Of a stretch of DNA of 64,000 nt, positions 32,900 through 40,873 are shown one piece after another. The stretch comes from CAZGKW01 sp964526295 (GTDB lineage Bacteria > Planctomycetota > Phycisphaerae > FEN-1346): the NCBI GenBank assembly GCA_964526295.1, contig CAZGKW010000010.1, forward strand, positions 1 through 64,000, read 5' to 3'. The stretch's first letter is position 1. Every line of letters starts with the position of its first letter. Made by a program: the position numbers and the translations under genes. The notes beneath the pieces are model-generated. The model searched no databases. It was not told the origin of the DNA and saw nothing but the letters and a program-made list of their open reading frames with translations.

Positions 32900-34879
32900 A
32901 TGGCCCGACTCGATTGGCTTGAGCCCATTTGCGCGGCTGCCGCCGCGCTCGCCCTCTGGGCCGGCGCTGCAACTGCCGAGGAGCCGCCCATGAAGAGGCC
33001 CATCCGCCCGGGCCACAGCGAATGGCCCGTGGCGTGGACGACCTATCGCACCGTCCGGTCGCTGGAGGAGGACATCGCCGACCTGAAGGCCCACGGCGTC
33101 GGCCTCATCTCGTGGCGGGCACGCAGTGCCGACGAGGCCCGCCGGTTCCTGGAGGTGGCCCGCCGCACGGGCATGAAGTGCCACATCGACTTCCCCGAGG
33201 TGACCGAGAACGCCGGCATCGTACGCGGCGAGGGCCTGGGGCCCGTCGACGCCCTCATGATCGGCGGCGTGTACCGGGGCAAGGCCATCGACCGGCACGT
33301 CTTCACGTTCGAGGCCCGGCCCCAGGAAATCGTCATCGAGCCGCCCGTCTACAACCGCGGTTTCGCCTATACGCGGGGCAGTGGCAGCACCGGCCCGGCG
33401 AACAAGACCGAGCCGATCGGCCACTATTACCCCGACATGCCGCAGCCGCTTCGGGCCGAGGTCGTCGTCCCGCTCAGGCCGTTTGACGGTCGGCAGCACC
33501 TGCGGATCGTCCCGGCCGAGGTGCGCGAGGCGCCCGCCGGCGCCGAGCCGGAGAACGACAGCGTCACGCCCGGCATGCCCGCGGCCGCCGAGACGAAGAA
33601 TCGCAAGCTCTACACGCTCTCGTTTGACCTGACGGGCCTCGACGATGCGATGCTCGAGCGGGTCGGTCTCGCCGTCTACTGGCCCTACCACGGGACGAAC
33701 CAGTACTGGATGTTCCAGCACGGGACCGTCAGCGCCTGGGCCGAGAGCACCCACGAAGCCGCCCGGCGTCGCGTCCGCCGTACGCTGGGGCCCTGGATCG
33801 AGGCGGGCGGCGGGACCTTCCCCCTGGACGTCGTGCTGGCCGCCCGCTTCGGTGACGAGTGCTTCTACGTCACCGGCCACCTCAGCACCGCCCCCGTCAG
33901 CTACCCGTTGTGGGAGTACAGCGAGCCGTCGATCGAGGCGTTCCGCGAGCGGGCCGGGCCCCTCGAGTACCCCCGCACATGGGGCTACCCGGAGGTCTAC
34001 GGGCCGGATGCCTATGCCTGGTGGCTGTGGACGCTCCACGAGGGCGGCGCCCGGCTGTGCGAGACCGTCCGCGAGGAGGTCGCCGAGCACGCCCCGGGCC
34101 TCCTGGTGTTCCGCAACACGACCCGCATGGGCGTCTTCCACATGTCGAACGACCACGACGGCAGCGGCCAGGAGCTGCTCGCCCGGCACCTCGATGTCGT
34201 CCATCTCGACCCGTACCCGGTGACCGGCTCGGGCTACGGCAGCGCGATCCCCCGCGACATGAGCTATTGCTCCGGCCTGGCCCGGCGTCTCGGCAAGCCC
34301 CTCGTCCCGTGGATGCAGGCCCACGTGTACGGCCCGTTGACGCACCCGTCGCCGGAGCACATCGATCGCATGGCGGAGGAGCAGTACGCCCAGGGCGTCG
34401 ATGCGGTCATGTGGCTCGGCTACAGCCCGGGGAACACGTTCCCGCTGAAGGACCCGGCGAGCTGGGAGCGGGCGGCGGCATTCCATCGGCGGCTGGCCGC
34501 CTCGCCGCCCCCCAAGCCGGAGCCGCGGCTCGCCGTCCTCCGCTCGTACCGGGCCTGGGCCCTGTCGAGCCGGTGCGAGGACCGCATCCGCAACCCGGCC
34601 GACTGGATGCTTCAGCAGTTGCTCGAAGTCTGGGCCGTGAAGCACGGGCGGGCTTACGACGTGTTCGAGGTGCCGCCGGCGATGGACGCCGAGGCGAAGG
34701 CCGCGCTCGAGCGTGAGCTTCAGCACTATCCGTACGTCGTTTCGACGCTGCCCCGCGACGGGGCCTGGGTGATCGGCGAAGGGACCGAGGGCGAGGAAGC
34801 GCCGCTCTCGGAGGCGGGCCCCGTGCGCCGCCGCCTCGAACGGGAACTGAAGGACCGCGGCTGGCTGGGCCCGGAATGA
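32900..34879 (+). CDS. Large secreted protein, possible glycoside hydrolase of unknown family
   Basis: A 659-residue protein from the ATG at 32900 (GAGGA 5 nt upstream). The signal peptide runs to about residue 26 (A-A-T-A-E-E). The first part has a barrel-like start (D-L-K-A-H-G-V-G-L-I-S-W), then a beta-sandwich insert (about 130-290), then a W-x-Y-P-E-V-Y-G-P-D-A-Y-A-W-W-L-W segment, V-V-H-L-D-P-Y-P-V and W-M-Q-A-H-V-Y-G-P that resemble TIM-barrel hydrolase strands with candidate Glu/Asp residues. I could not place it in a named family. It is divergent from araD, which hints at sugar release. Confidence 0.7.
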   Translation: MARLDWLEPICAAAAALALWAGAATAEEPPMKRPIRPGHSEWPVAWTTYRTVRSLEEDIADLKAHGVGLISWRARSADEARRFLEVARRTGMKCHIDFPEVTENAGIVRGEGLGPVDALMIGGVYRGKAIDRHVFTFEARPQEIVIEPPVYNRGFAYTRGSGSTGPANKTEPIGHYYPDMPQPLRAEVVVPLRPFDGRQHLRIVPAEVREAPAGAEPENDSVTPGMPAAAETKNRKLYTLSFDLTGLDDAMLERVGLAVYWPYHGTNQYWMFQHGTVSAWAESTHEAARRRVRRTLGPWIEAGGGTFPLDVVLAARFGDECFYVTGHLSTAPVSYPLWEYSEPSIEAFRERAGPLEYPRTWGYPEVYGPDAYAWWLWTLHEGGARLCETVREEVAEHAPGLLVFRNTTRMGVFHMSNDHDGSGQELLARHLDVVHLDPYPVTGSGYGSAIPRDMSYCSGLARRLGKPLVPWMQAHVYGPLTHPSPEHIDRMAEEQYAQGVDAVMWLGYSPGNTFPLKDPASWERAAAFHRRLAASPPPKPEPRLAVLRSYRAWALSSRCEDRIRNPADWMLQQLLEVWAVKHGRAYDVFEVPPAMDAEAKAALERELQHYPYVVSTLPRDGAWVIGEGTEGEEAPLSEAGPVRRRLERELKDRGWLGPE

Positions 34880-35042
34880 GTTGTCCCGCGGGCTTGGCGG
34901 CGCCGCCGGGATGCGGTGAGGTCGTGCCGCAGGACCGGCGCGTCCGTTTCGTGCAATAGACGCTCCCCCGTGCCGTTCAGCCTCCTGAGCGAGGGCGGGG
35001 CATTCCGCCCCTCCCCGACGAACTTCGAAAGGAAGAACAAGT

Positions 35043-35465
35043 ATGAAAACCCTGGGAATCGTGTGTCTTCTGGGGGCCCTCGTCCTGGCCATCAGCCCGC
35101 TGATCCAGGCCCAGCCGGCCGAGAGAGGCGCGGGGCAGGACCGCCCGGGCCGGGGACGGCCGCCGAGGCCCCGGATCGAGGTGACCGAGGCCGAGAAGGC
35201 CGACCTCCAGGAAGAGGTGGCTGATGTCGAGAGCGCCATCAAGGCCCTCGAGCTCAAGGCCGCCACTGTCCTCGGCGATGAGGCCAAGGCCAAGATGTTC
35301 ACCCGGATGACGGTCTTCCAGATGCTTCGCGGCCCTCGCGGCGACCGGCCCGAAGGGGCTCGTCAGCGCGGCGAGGGAGGGCAGCGGGGCAGAGGCCGGG
35401 AGCGGGCCAAGAAGGGCGAGGGGCGCGGTCGCGGCAAGAGCGGCGACGCCGACATCGACCTGTAA
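35043..35465 (+). CDS. Small secreted protein with RG-rich tail
   Basis: A 140-residue protein from the ATG at 35043 with AAAGGAAG about 7 nt upstream. A clean signal peptide (1-23, ends I-Q-A-Q) is followed by an Arg/Gly/Pro-rich stretch, a charged amphipathic helix (about 50-95) and a second low-complexity Arg/Gly/Glu tail. The high basic charge outside the membrane is unusual; it could bind acidic polysaccharide or nucleic acid, or be a Spy/CpxP-like periplasmic helix protein. No family recognised. Confidence 0.65.
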   Translation: MKTLGIVCLLGALVLAISPLIQAQPAERGAGQDRPGRGRPPRPRIEVTEAEKADLQEEVADVESAIKALELKAATVLGDEAKAKMFTRMTVFQMLRGPRGDRPEGARQRGEGGQRGRGRERAKKGEGRGRGKSGDADIDL

Positions 35466-35504
35466 GAGGCCCCGCCGGTCGGCAGTATGATGGACAAGCC
35501 TTCT

Positions 35505-35551
35505 CGGGAGGGCGCGGCAGCCCGCGCGACTGCGGCGCCTTCCCGCCTTTT
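35505..35551. terminator. Hairpin terminator between convergent genes
   Basis: Arms 35505-35515 and 35535-35545 pair over 11 bp with one G-U wobble (19-nt loop), followed by a TTTT run at 35548-35551 on the plus strand. It lies between the end of the small secreted protein gene and the end of araB. Confidence 0.55.
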
Positions 35552-35593
35552 GCGCCGCGGTGAACCGCCGGGATCGCCGCCGGCCCGGTTGCC

Positions 35594-37267
35594 TCAGCCG
35601 GCCCCCTTGAGGGCCTTGAGCCGCTTCATCACGTCGTTCGTCCCGCGGCCGAAGTAGTCGTGCAGCGCATCGTACTCGGCAAAGAGTTGCTCGTAGACCT
35701 CGTGGGCTTCGGGGTCGGGCGTGTAGGTCGTCTCGCGGACACCGGCCATGGCCCCGGCCGCCCTGTCGATCGTGTCGAAGCCGCCCGCCTTGGCGCCCGC
35801 CGCCACGGCCCCGTGCATGGCGCTCCCCAGGGCGCAGGTCTGGGAGCTGCGGGCGATCTTGAACTCCCGGCCGGTCACGTCGGAGTAGACCTGCATCAGC
35901 AGGTCGTTCCGCTCGGGCAGACCGCCGCAACAGACGATCTCCTCCACCCCCACGCCGTGGGCCTCGAACGCCCGGATGATCTTGTACGTGCCGAAGGCGG
36001 TGGCCTCGATCAGGGCCCGGTAGATCTCCTCCGGCCGCGTCCCCAGGTGCATGCCGACGACCAGGCCCGTCAAGTCGGCGTCGACGAGGACGCTGCGGTT
36101 CCCGTTCCACCAGTCGAGGGCCAGCAGGCCGGTCCGGCCGGGCCGATAGGCGGCGGCCTTCTCGGTGAGCAGGTCGTGGACGGTGACGTCCCGCTGGCGG
36201 GCCTCCTCCTCGTAAGCCGCCGGGACACACGTCCGGACGAACCAGGCGAAGATGTCGCCGACGGCCGACTGGCCCGCCTCGAAGCCGAAGAGGCCCGGCA
36301 GGATACCGTCCTCGACCACCCCGCACTGGCCGGGCACGTGCCTCTCCTGCGTCCCGCAGACCATGTGGCAGATGCTCGTGCCCATGATCATGACCATTCG
36401 CCTCGGGCCGGTGACCGTGCAGGCGGGGACGGCGACGTGGGCGTCGACGTTGCCGGCGGCGACGGCCGTCCCCGGCGCGAGGCCCAGCCGCTCGGCCATC
36501 GCATCGGTCAGGCCGCCTGCCCGGCCGCCCAGCGGCAGGACGTCGCGCGATAGCTTCGCATCGACGACGTCGGCGAAGTCGGTGTCCAGGGAGGCGAAAA
36601 AGTCGCGGTCCGGGAAGCCGTCGCGTTTCGACCAGATGGCCTTGTAGCCGGCGGTGCAGAGGTTGCGGCTCTCGCGGCCGGTGAGCTGCCAGATGATCCA
36701 GTCGGCCGCTTCGATCAGGCGGTCGGCCGCCCGGTAGACCTCGGGCGACTCCTCCAGGACCTGGAGCGCCTTGGGGAAGAACCACTCGCTGGAGATCTTG
36801 CCGCCGTACCGCTGGAGCCAGGGCTCGCCGCGGCGGCGGGCCGTCTCATTGATGCGGGCGGCCTGGGGCTGGGCGGCATGGTGCTTCCACAGCTTCGGCC
36901 AGGCGTTCGGCTCCGAACGGAAGTCGGGCAGCTTGCACAGCGGTTTGCCGTCAGCCGTCGTCGGGAGCATCGTGCAGGCGGTGAAGTCCGTGCCGATGCC
37001 GATGACCTGCTCGCCCCGGACGCCGGCCGCGGCCAGGCACGCCGGGACGGTCGCTTCCAGCGCCGCCAGCCAGTCGTCGGGGTCCTGGAGCGCCCAGTCA
37101 TGGGGCGGCAAGGCCGTCCCGGCGTCGGGCAGCGACTCCGTGATGACGCCGTGGGCGTACTCGTGGACCTCGGCGGCGACTTCGGACCCGTCGGCGACGT
37201 CCACCAGCACAGCCCGGGCGGATTCGGTGCCGAAGTCGATGCCGAGGGCGAATCGGCGGTCGGACAT
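35594..37267 (-). CDS. araB: Ribulokinase
   Basis: A 557-residue FGGY-family kinase that phosphorylates L-ribulose in arabinose catabolism. The ATG at 37267 has GGGAG close upstream. The start A-L-G-I-D-F-G-T-E-S-A-R-A is the AraB nucleotide loop. G-I-G-T-D-F-T-A-C-T, K-I-S-S-E-W-F-F-P-K, A-G-Y-K-A-I-W, G-N-V-D-A-H-V-A and the long G-T-S-I-C-H-M-V segment are AraB features that separate it from xylulokinases. The length fits. It is alone on its transcript, with a helix-rich end. AraD is 3 kb away and GH51 28 kb away; araA was not found. Confidence 0.92.
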   Translation of the reverse strand: MSDRRFALGIDFGTESARAVLVDVADGSEVAAEVHEYAHGVITESLPDAGTALPPHDWALQDPDDWLAALEATVPACLAAAGVRGEQVIGIGTDFTACTMLPTTADGKPLCKLPDFRSEPNAWPKLWKHHAAQPQAARINETARRRGEPWLQRYGGKISSEWFFPKALQVLEESPEVYRAADRLIEAADWIIWQLTGRESRNLCTAGYKAIWSKRDGFPDRDFFASLDTDFADVVDAKLSRDVLPLGGRAGGLTDAMAERLGLAPGTAVAAGNVDAHVAVPACTVTGPRRMVMIMGTSICHMVCGTQERHVPGQCGVVEDGILPGLFGFEAGQSAVGDIFAWFVRTCVPAAYEEEARQRDVTVHDLLTEKAAAYRPGRTGLLALDWWNGNRSVLVDADLTGLVVGMHLGTRPEEIYRALIEATAFGTYKIIRAFEAHGVGVEEIVCCGGLPERNDLLMQVYSDVTGREFKIARSSQTCALGSAMHGAVAAGAKAGGFDTIDRAAGAMAGVRETTYTPDPEAHEVYEQLFAEYDALHDYFGRGTNDVMKRLKALKGAG

Positions 37268-37453
37268 GGAAAGCTCCCATGAAACAGGGCGAGTCAAGAG
37301 GGCACTCACCCGGGTTCCTGTTTTGCCGCGGGGCGAGCGGGGCCTCCTTGGCTGGTTCGGGGGCGTCGACGCACCTCCCAGGCGGATGCCGATCACACGC
37401 TTTTGCCACGGGAAGGGCGGCCGTGCAAGGAAAAGCCGGAGGTCGGACGCGAG

Positions 37454-38326
37454 TCAGATGCTTGTGGCGTCGGACGGCGGCTGCGGGGCGGGGGCCGGTG
37501 GCCTCGGCGCGACCGGGTCGAGCGACTTCGACCGCAGCCACTCCAGTTTCTCGGCCTCGTAGTAGTCGTCGGTCCGCTTCAGGGCCACGAGGAAGACCAT
37601 GGGGCCCTGGACCTGGATGAGAACCGGGCGGTCGGGGTCGCGGCCCACGGCGACCCAGGCCAGGGGGGCGTTGGCCAGCAGAATGGCCCGCTTCCGGTAC
37701 GCCTTCCGCGTCATGCGGTCCTTCAGCCAGCGATCCAGGTAGAACCGGGCGGCCGCCGTCGGGCTCCACACGTGCTGCTTCAGGACCGTGCCGGCCGAGG
37801 TGGTCGGAGGTCGGGGGGCCTCGCAGCCGTTGATCCGCACGTAGGACTCCCAGTCCAGGTCGGGAGCCGAATCGATGGCCTCTAGGACGCGGTCCGCACG
37901 GCGACAGAGCAGGCAGCCATGGTCCGCGAACACGTCGTTCCAGACGTAGGCGGCCCGGGCGTCGATCTCGTCGTTGGGCATCTTCTCCGCCCGCGACAGC
38001 ACCTTCTCGTGGAACCGCCTGCGGTAGGTGTCGTAGAGCCGGCGGAACGTTTCGTCGTCGCAGGCTTCGACGGGCCCCCCCTGCTGGCCCGAGGGGCCTT
38101 CGGCTGATTCGGTGCCGCGGGACGGTTGCTCGGGATCCCCCTCACCCTCTCCGTCGCGGCCCGCAGACGGGCCGGCTGCATCGGACGAGTCGCCCGGCCG
38201 GCTGTCTGCCGCCGCAGCCGCGACGGCCCAGACCGGCCTTTCGGGCGGCCAATCGTCGGCTCCCGACAGCCCCAGGACGGCGCGCACTACAAGCGCAGCC
38301 CCCACCGCACACAGCGGGCATGACAT
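37454..38326 (-). CDS. Exported protein, paralogue A of the duplicated lipoprotein/VWA pair
   Basis: A 290-residue protein from the ATG at 38326 (GGGGAAG about 7 nt upstream). It has an N-terminal hydrophobic stretch with cysteines (M-S-C-P-L-C) but no regular lipobox, then a Pro/Asp/Glu/Ser-rich linker. From about residue 95 it aligns clearly with the lipoprotein at 39.7-40.5 kb: F-R-x-L-Y-x-x-Y-x-x-R-F-H-E-K, V-W-N-D-V-F-A-D-H versus I-W-S-D-V-F-G-D-H, W-S-P-x-x-A-A-x-F-Y-L and K-L-x-W-L-R-S-K-x-L. The tail is Pro-rich. It is divergent from a VWA gene. I know of no described family for it. Confidence 0.75.
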   Translation of the reverse strand: MSCPLCAVGAALVVRAVLGLSGADDWPPERPVWAVAAAAADSRPGDSSDAAGPSAGRDGEGEGDPEQPSRGTESAEGPSGQQGGPVEACDDETFRRLYDTYRRRFHEKVLSRAEKMPNDEIDARAAYVWNDVFADHGCLLCRRADRVLEAIDSAPDLDWESYVRINGCEAPRPPTTSAGTVLKQHVWSPTAAARFYLDRWLKDRMTRKAYRKRAILLANAPLAWVAVGRDPDRPVLIQVQGPMVFLVALKRTDDYYEAEKLEWLRSKSLDPVAPRPPAPAPQPPSDATSI

Positions 38327-38371
38327 GACAACTTCCCCATGGCCCTTTGAGAGATGTGGTTCGACAGCGAA

Positions 38372-38400
38372 AGTATGACGCACAACCGGGCCAAATGCAA
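38372..38400 (-). promoter_or_regulatory. Promoter for exported paralogue A
   Basis: On the minus strand: TTGCAT (38400-38395), 17-bp spacer, CATACT (38377-38372), about 45 nt before the ATG at 38326. Confidence 0.45.
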
Positions 38401-38650
38401 GGGGAATGCGAGCAGAATACAGGAAAAACCGGCCTGGTCGGCCGTGCCGAGGCGGCTCGTCCGGCGGCGAGCCGGGGGGCGGCGGCGGTTTCCGCGAAAC
38501 GCGCCGCCCCGGCGCTCGTCCAGGGCCATGAGACGTTCGAGCGGACGGGAAAGCCCAGAGGGCGCCCTCGACTCCGTCCCGGGTCAACCGTGGACCCCAG
38601 GTCATGGGCCGGCCCCTCCCCGCGGGGGCCGGTCCGCAGGGAGGTGTGCT
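38401..38650. other. Intergenic region upstream of the first VWA gene, no gene seen
   Basis: Part of the 324-nt gap between the divergent pair. Open frames cross it, but they lack gene-like character; the VWA frame is open back to 38354 with Arg/Gly-rich noise. No clear plus-strand promoter was found; the GGGAGG ribosome-binding site at 38638-38643 marks the start of the VWA gene. Confidence 0.4.
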
Positions 38651-39631
38651 GTGTCCAGTCCAGTCTCTGATGTCCGATCCGACCGTCCGGCGGCCCCGCC
38701 GCCGGAAGCCGAATCGACCGACGAAGGCGCCGTCACGGTCCTGGAATGGCTGTCCCTGTACGTTCCGAGCTGGGGCACGAGCGTCCTGCTGCACGCAGCG
38801 CTGATCCTGCTGGCGGCATTTGTGGTGTGGCAGCCGATGGCCGAAGCTCGGCACGCGCCGCCGACGGCATCACCGCTCCTGCGGCGTCCGCCCGACATCG
38901 AGCGCCGGCCCGGCCCGCCCGTCGAGTCGGACAACGACCCGTCCCGGAAGCCGCTGACAGAGAAGCCGTACGTCTTCGCCAAGCCCAGCCCCGCGCCGCC
39001 CAAGCCGGGCCTCGGCGAGCTGGATGAGGCCCTGTTCATCCCCGTCCTGGGCATCGAAGGTGGACCGGCCGGGAGCGGCAATCCGTTCCCGGATGGCGGG
39101 GGGCGCGATCTGGAGGGCCCGCAGATCTTCGCCGATCCGGGCGTCAGCCGGATCGTTTACGTCGTCGACAAGTCGGGCAGCATGACCGATTCGTTCGACA
39201 TCGTCAAGCTGGAGCTGAAGCGCAGCCTGCGGGAGCTGTCGCCCGACTGCGAATTCCACATCATCTTCTACTCGAGCGGTCCGGCCCTCGAGATGCCCAC
39301 CCGCCGGCTCGTCCCGGCGACCGAGACCAACGTCCGCCTGGCCGAGGAGTTCATCGATGGTGTGATCGCCGCCAGCCAGACGGACCCCTCGGGGGCGCTG
39401 GAGCGGGCCTTCGCCGTACGGCCGGCCCGCATTTACCTGCTCACCGACGGGGAGTTCGACCGGGCGATCGTGGACCTGGTGGGTCGGCTGAACGTCCGGG
39501 GCCGGGTCCGCGTCGACACCATCGCGTTCCTGTACCGCACGGGAGAGCCGATCCTGAAGGAGATCGCCGCCCGCAACGGGGGACGCTACAAGTTCGTCTC
39601 GGAGCGGGACGTGGCGGTCCTGGGCGGGTAG
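38651..39631 (+). CDS. Membrane-anchored VWA protein, copy 1
   Basis: A 326-residue protein from a GTG at 38651, chosen for GGAGG 7 nt upstream. An N-terminal acidic tail of about 30 residues precedes one membrane helix with the motif L-Y-V-P-S-W-G-T-S-V-L-L-H-A-A. A Pro-rich linker leads to a VWA domain (about 160-320) with the MIDAS motif V-D-K-S-G-S-M-T-D and L-L-T-D-G-E-F-D. The helix and VWA are closely related to the copy at 40.9-42.0 kb, but this one lacks the zinc ribbon. Topology predicts the VWA in the periplasm. Its neighbours suggest a partner of the TolQ/ExbD channel downstream (inferred). Confidence 0.82.
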   Translation: MSSPVSDVRSDRPAAPPPEAESTDEGAVTVLEWLSLYVPSWGTSVLLHAALILLAAFVVWQPMAEARHAPPTASPLLRRPPDIERRPGPPVESDNDPSRKPLTEKPYVFAKPSPAPPKPGLGELDEALFIPVLGIEGGPAGSGNPFPDGGGRDLEGPQIFADPGVSRIVYVVDKSGSMTDSFDIVKLELKRSLRELSPDCEFHIIFYSSGPALEMPTRRLVPATETNVRLAEEFIDGVIAASQTDPSGALERAFAVRPARIYLLTDGEFDRAIVDLVGRLNVRGRVRVDTIAFLYRTGEPILKEIAARNGGRYKFVSERDVAVLGG

Positions 39632-39662
39632 AGACGGGGCCCCCACGGATGCGGCGCAGGCA

Positions 39663-39697
39663 AAGGGCCAGGGGCCCGCGGCGGGTCCCTGGCCCTT
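39663..39697. terminator. Bidirectional terminator-like hairpin
   Basis: AAGGGCCAGGG (39663-39673) and CCCTGGCCCTT (39687-39697) are perfect 11-bp arms with a 13-nt loop, between the convergent ends of VWA copy 1 and lipoprotein paralogue B. The A and T ends of the stem favour termination in both directions. Confidence 0.55.
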
Positions 39698-39722
39698 GGT
39701 TCACGTTCGGCCGGGCCGGAGT

Positions 39723-40535
39723 TCAGCCCTGTGGCATGACTTCGCCGCCCGCTTCCTCCGGCCCCTCGGGTTGCTCGGGCAGGACGCCGGTTTCCGGCAG
39801 CGTGCCGGTCTCAGGCACGGCGCCGGTGCCGGGCAGCACGCCGGTCTCGGGGGTCACGCCCTCGGCGGGCTCGGGGGCCGGCCGGATGGGCGATTGGACG
39901 CGGACCGGGCCGAGGGCCTTGGACCGGAGCCAGCGCAGCTTGCGTGCGACGTAGTAGTCGTCGATGCGTTCCAGGCCCACCACGAAGATCATCGGGCCCT
40001 GGCGCTGGATCAGCTCCGGGCTGTCGGGGTCGGCGTCTGCCACCTGCCAGAACAGGCCGGCGTTGGCCGAGAGCACGGAGCGGATCTGGTAGGACTGGCG
40101 GTTCATGCGGCGAGCGAGCCAGTTGTTCAGATAGAACTGGGCGGCCCCCTGGGGGCTCCAGATGAACTGCCTCAGGGGCAGCCCCTCGGGTTCGGTGATC
40201 TCCTCCGTGCGGTTCATCGATGGCAGGACCTCCCGGTAGAGGTCCTCGTCGAAGTTGGCCGCCGGATCGAGTTCCTGGAGAAGCTCGGCCTGGCGGGCCC
40301 GGACAATGTCTTTGTGGTCGCCGAAGACGTCGCTCCAGATGCGGGCGGCCTCCGCCGTGATCTGCACGGGCTGGATGTCTTCGGCCTCGGTGACCATCTT
40401 CTCGTGGAACCTCTCGGAGTACTCGCGGTAGAGCTTGCGGAAGGCTTCCTCGGTCTCGCTCTGGCCGCCTTGCTGGGTACATCCGGCCGCCAGCATGGTC
40501 CCGATGGCAACCAGCGCTAAGAGGCTTCGACGCAT
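39723..40535 (-). CDS. Lipoprotein, paralogue B of the duplicated lipoprotein/VWA pair
   Basis: A 270-residue protein from the ATG at 40535 (GAGGAG about 9 nt upstream). The signal ends L-A-A-G-Cys19, a good lipobox. The conserved domain (about 30-215) matches paralogue A strongly: F-I-W-S-P-Q-G-A-A-Q-F-Y-L, R-Q-G-P-M-I-F-V-V-G-L-E-R and D-D-Y-Y-V-A-R-K-L-R-W-L-R-S-K. The C-terminus is made of six-residue units (x-P-E-T-G-V type) encoded by an 18-bp tandem repeat. It is divergent from VWA copy 2, as paralogue A is from copy 1. Confidence 0.78.
   Translation of the reverse strand: MRRSLLALVAIGTMLAAGCTQQGGQSETEEAFRKLYREYSERFHEKMVTEAEDIQPVQITAEAARIWSDVFGDHKDIVRARQAELLQELDPAANFDEDLYREVLPSMNRTEEITEPEGLPLRQFIWSPQGAAQFYLNNWLARRMNRQSYQIRSVLSANAGLFWQVADADPDSPELIQRQGPMIFVVGLERIDDYYVARKLRWLRSKALGPVRVQSPIRPAPEPAEGVTPETGVLPGTGAVPETGTLPETGVLPEQPEGPEEAGGEVMPQG
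39787..39858. repeat. Four tandem 18-bp repeats in the lipoprotein tail
   Basis: Four consecutive 18-bp units, each beginning CCGGT on the plus strand (39787, 39805, 39823, 39841), encode six-residue P-x-T-G repeats in the C-terminus of the minus-strand lipoprotein. Period 18 keeps the frame, so unit number could vary harmlessly. Confidence 0.7.
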
Positions 40536-40577
40536 CGATGGTCTCCTCTGTCCGAAAGTCAGCGGGCTAATCGCCCC

Positions 40578-40606
40578 AGTGTGGACGGGGCCCCCGGCCA
40601 AGTCAA
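40578..40606 (-). promoter_or_regulatory. Probable promoter for lipoprotein paralogue B
   Basis: On the minus strand: TTGACT (40606-40601), 17-bp spacer, CACACT (40583-40578). The -35 is good and the -10 weak. The 40607-40796 stretch beyond it holds a T6 run (40657 region) and a short GGGAAC/GTTCCC hairpin (40704-40729) but no gene. Confidence 0.4.
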
Positions 40607-40796
40607 GCGAATAGTGGTGGCGGGACCTGGGGCTTCATCGACCCGCCGGGGCCACGACTTGATTTTTTCTCAAACTCCGGCCCGTCTCGTCCGTATCTAT
40701 TTGGGGAACGCCCAGAGGCGGTTGTTCCCTCCGGCCGGGGGGACAGGGGCGAGGGCGTCCCACGGACCCCCGGCGAGCGGCCCGACGGGCTGCCGG

Positions 40797-40826
40797 TTGA
40801 CACCCGGCGTCGGGTTGCTCTATCAT
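40797..40826 (+). promoter_or_regulatory. Promoter for VWA copy 2 and downstream channel genes
   Basis: TTGACA (40797-40802), 18-bp spacer, TATCAT (40821-40826). It lies 48 nt before the ATG at 40874 and probably drives the run of genes up to 48407. Confidence 0.6.
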
Positions 40827-40873
40827 CCGCAATCCTTACAATAGTCGTGAGGGTGTCAGAGGAGGCGTCAGAG

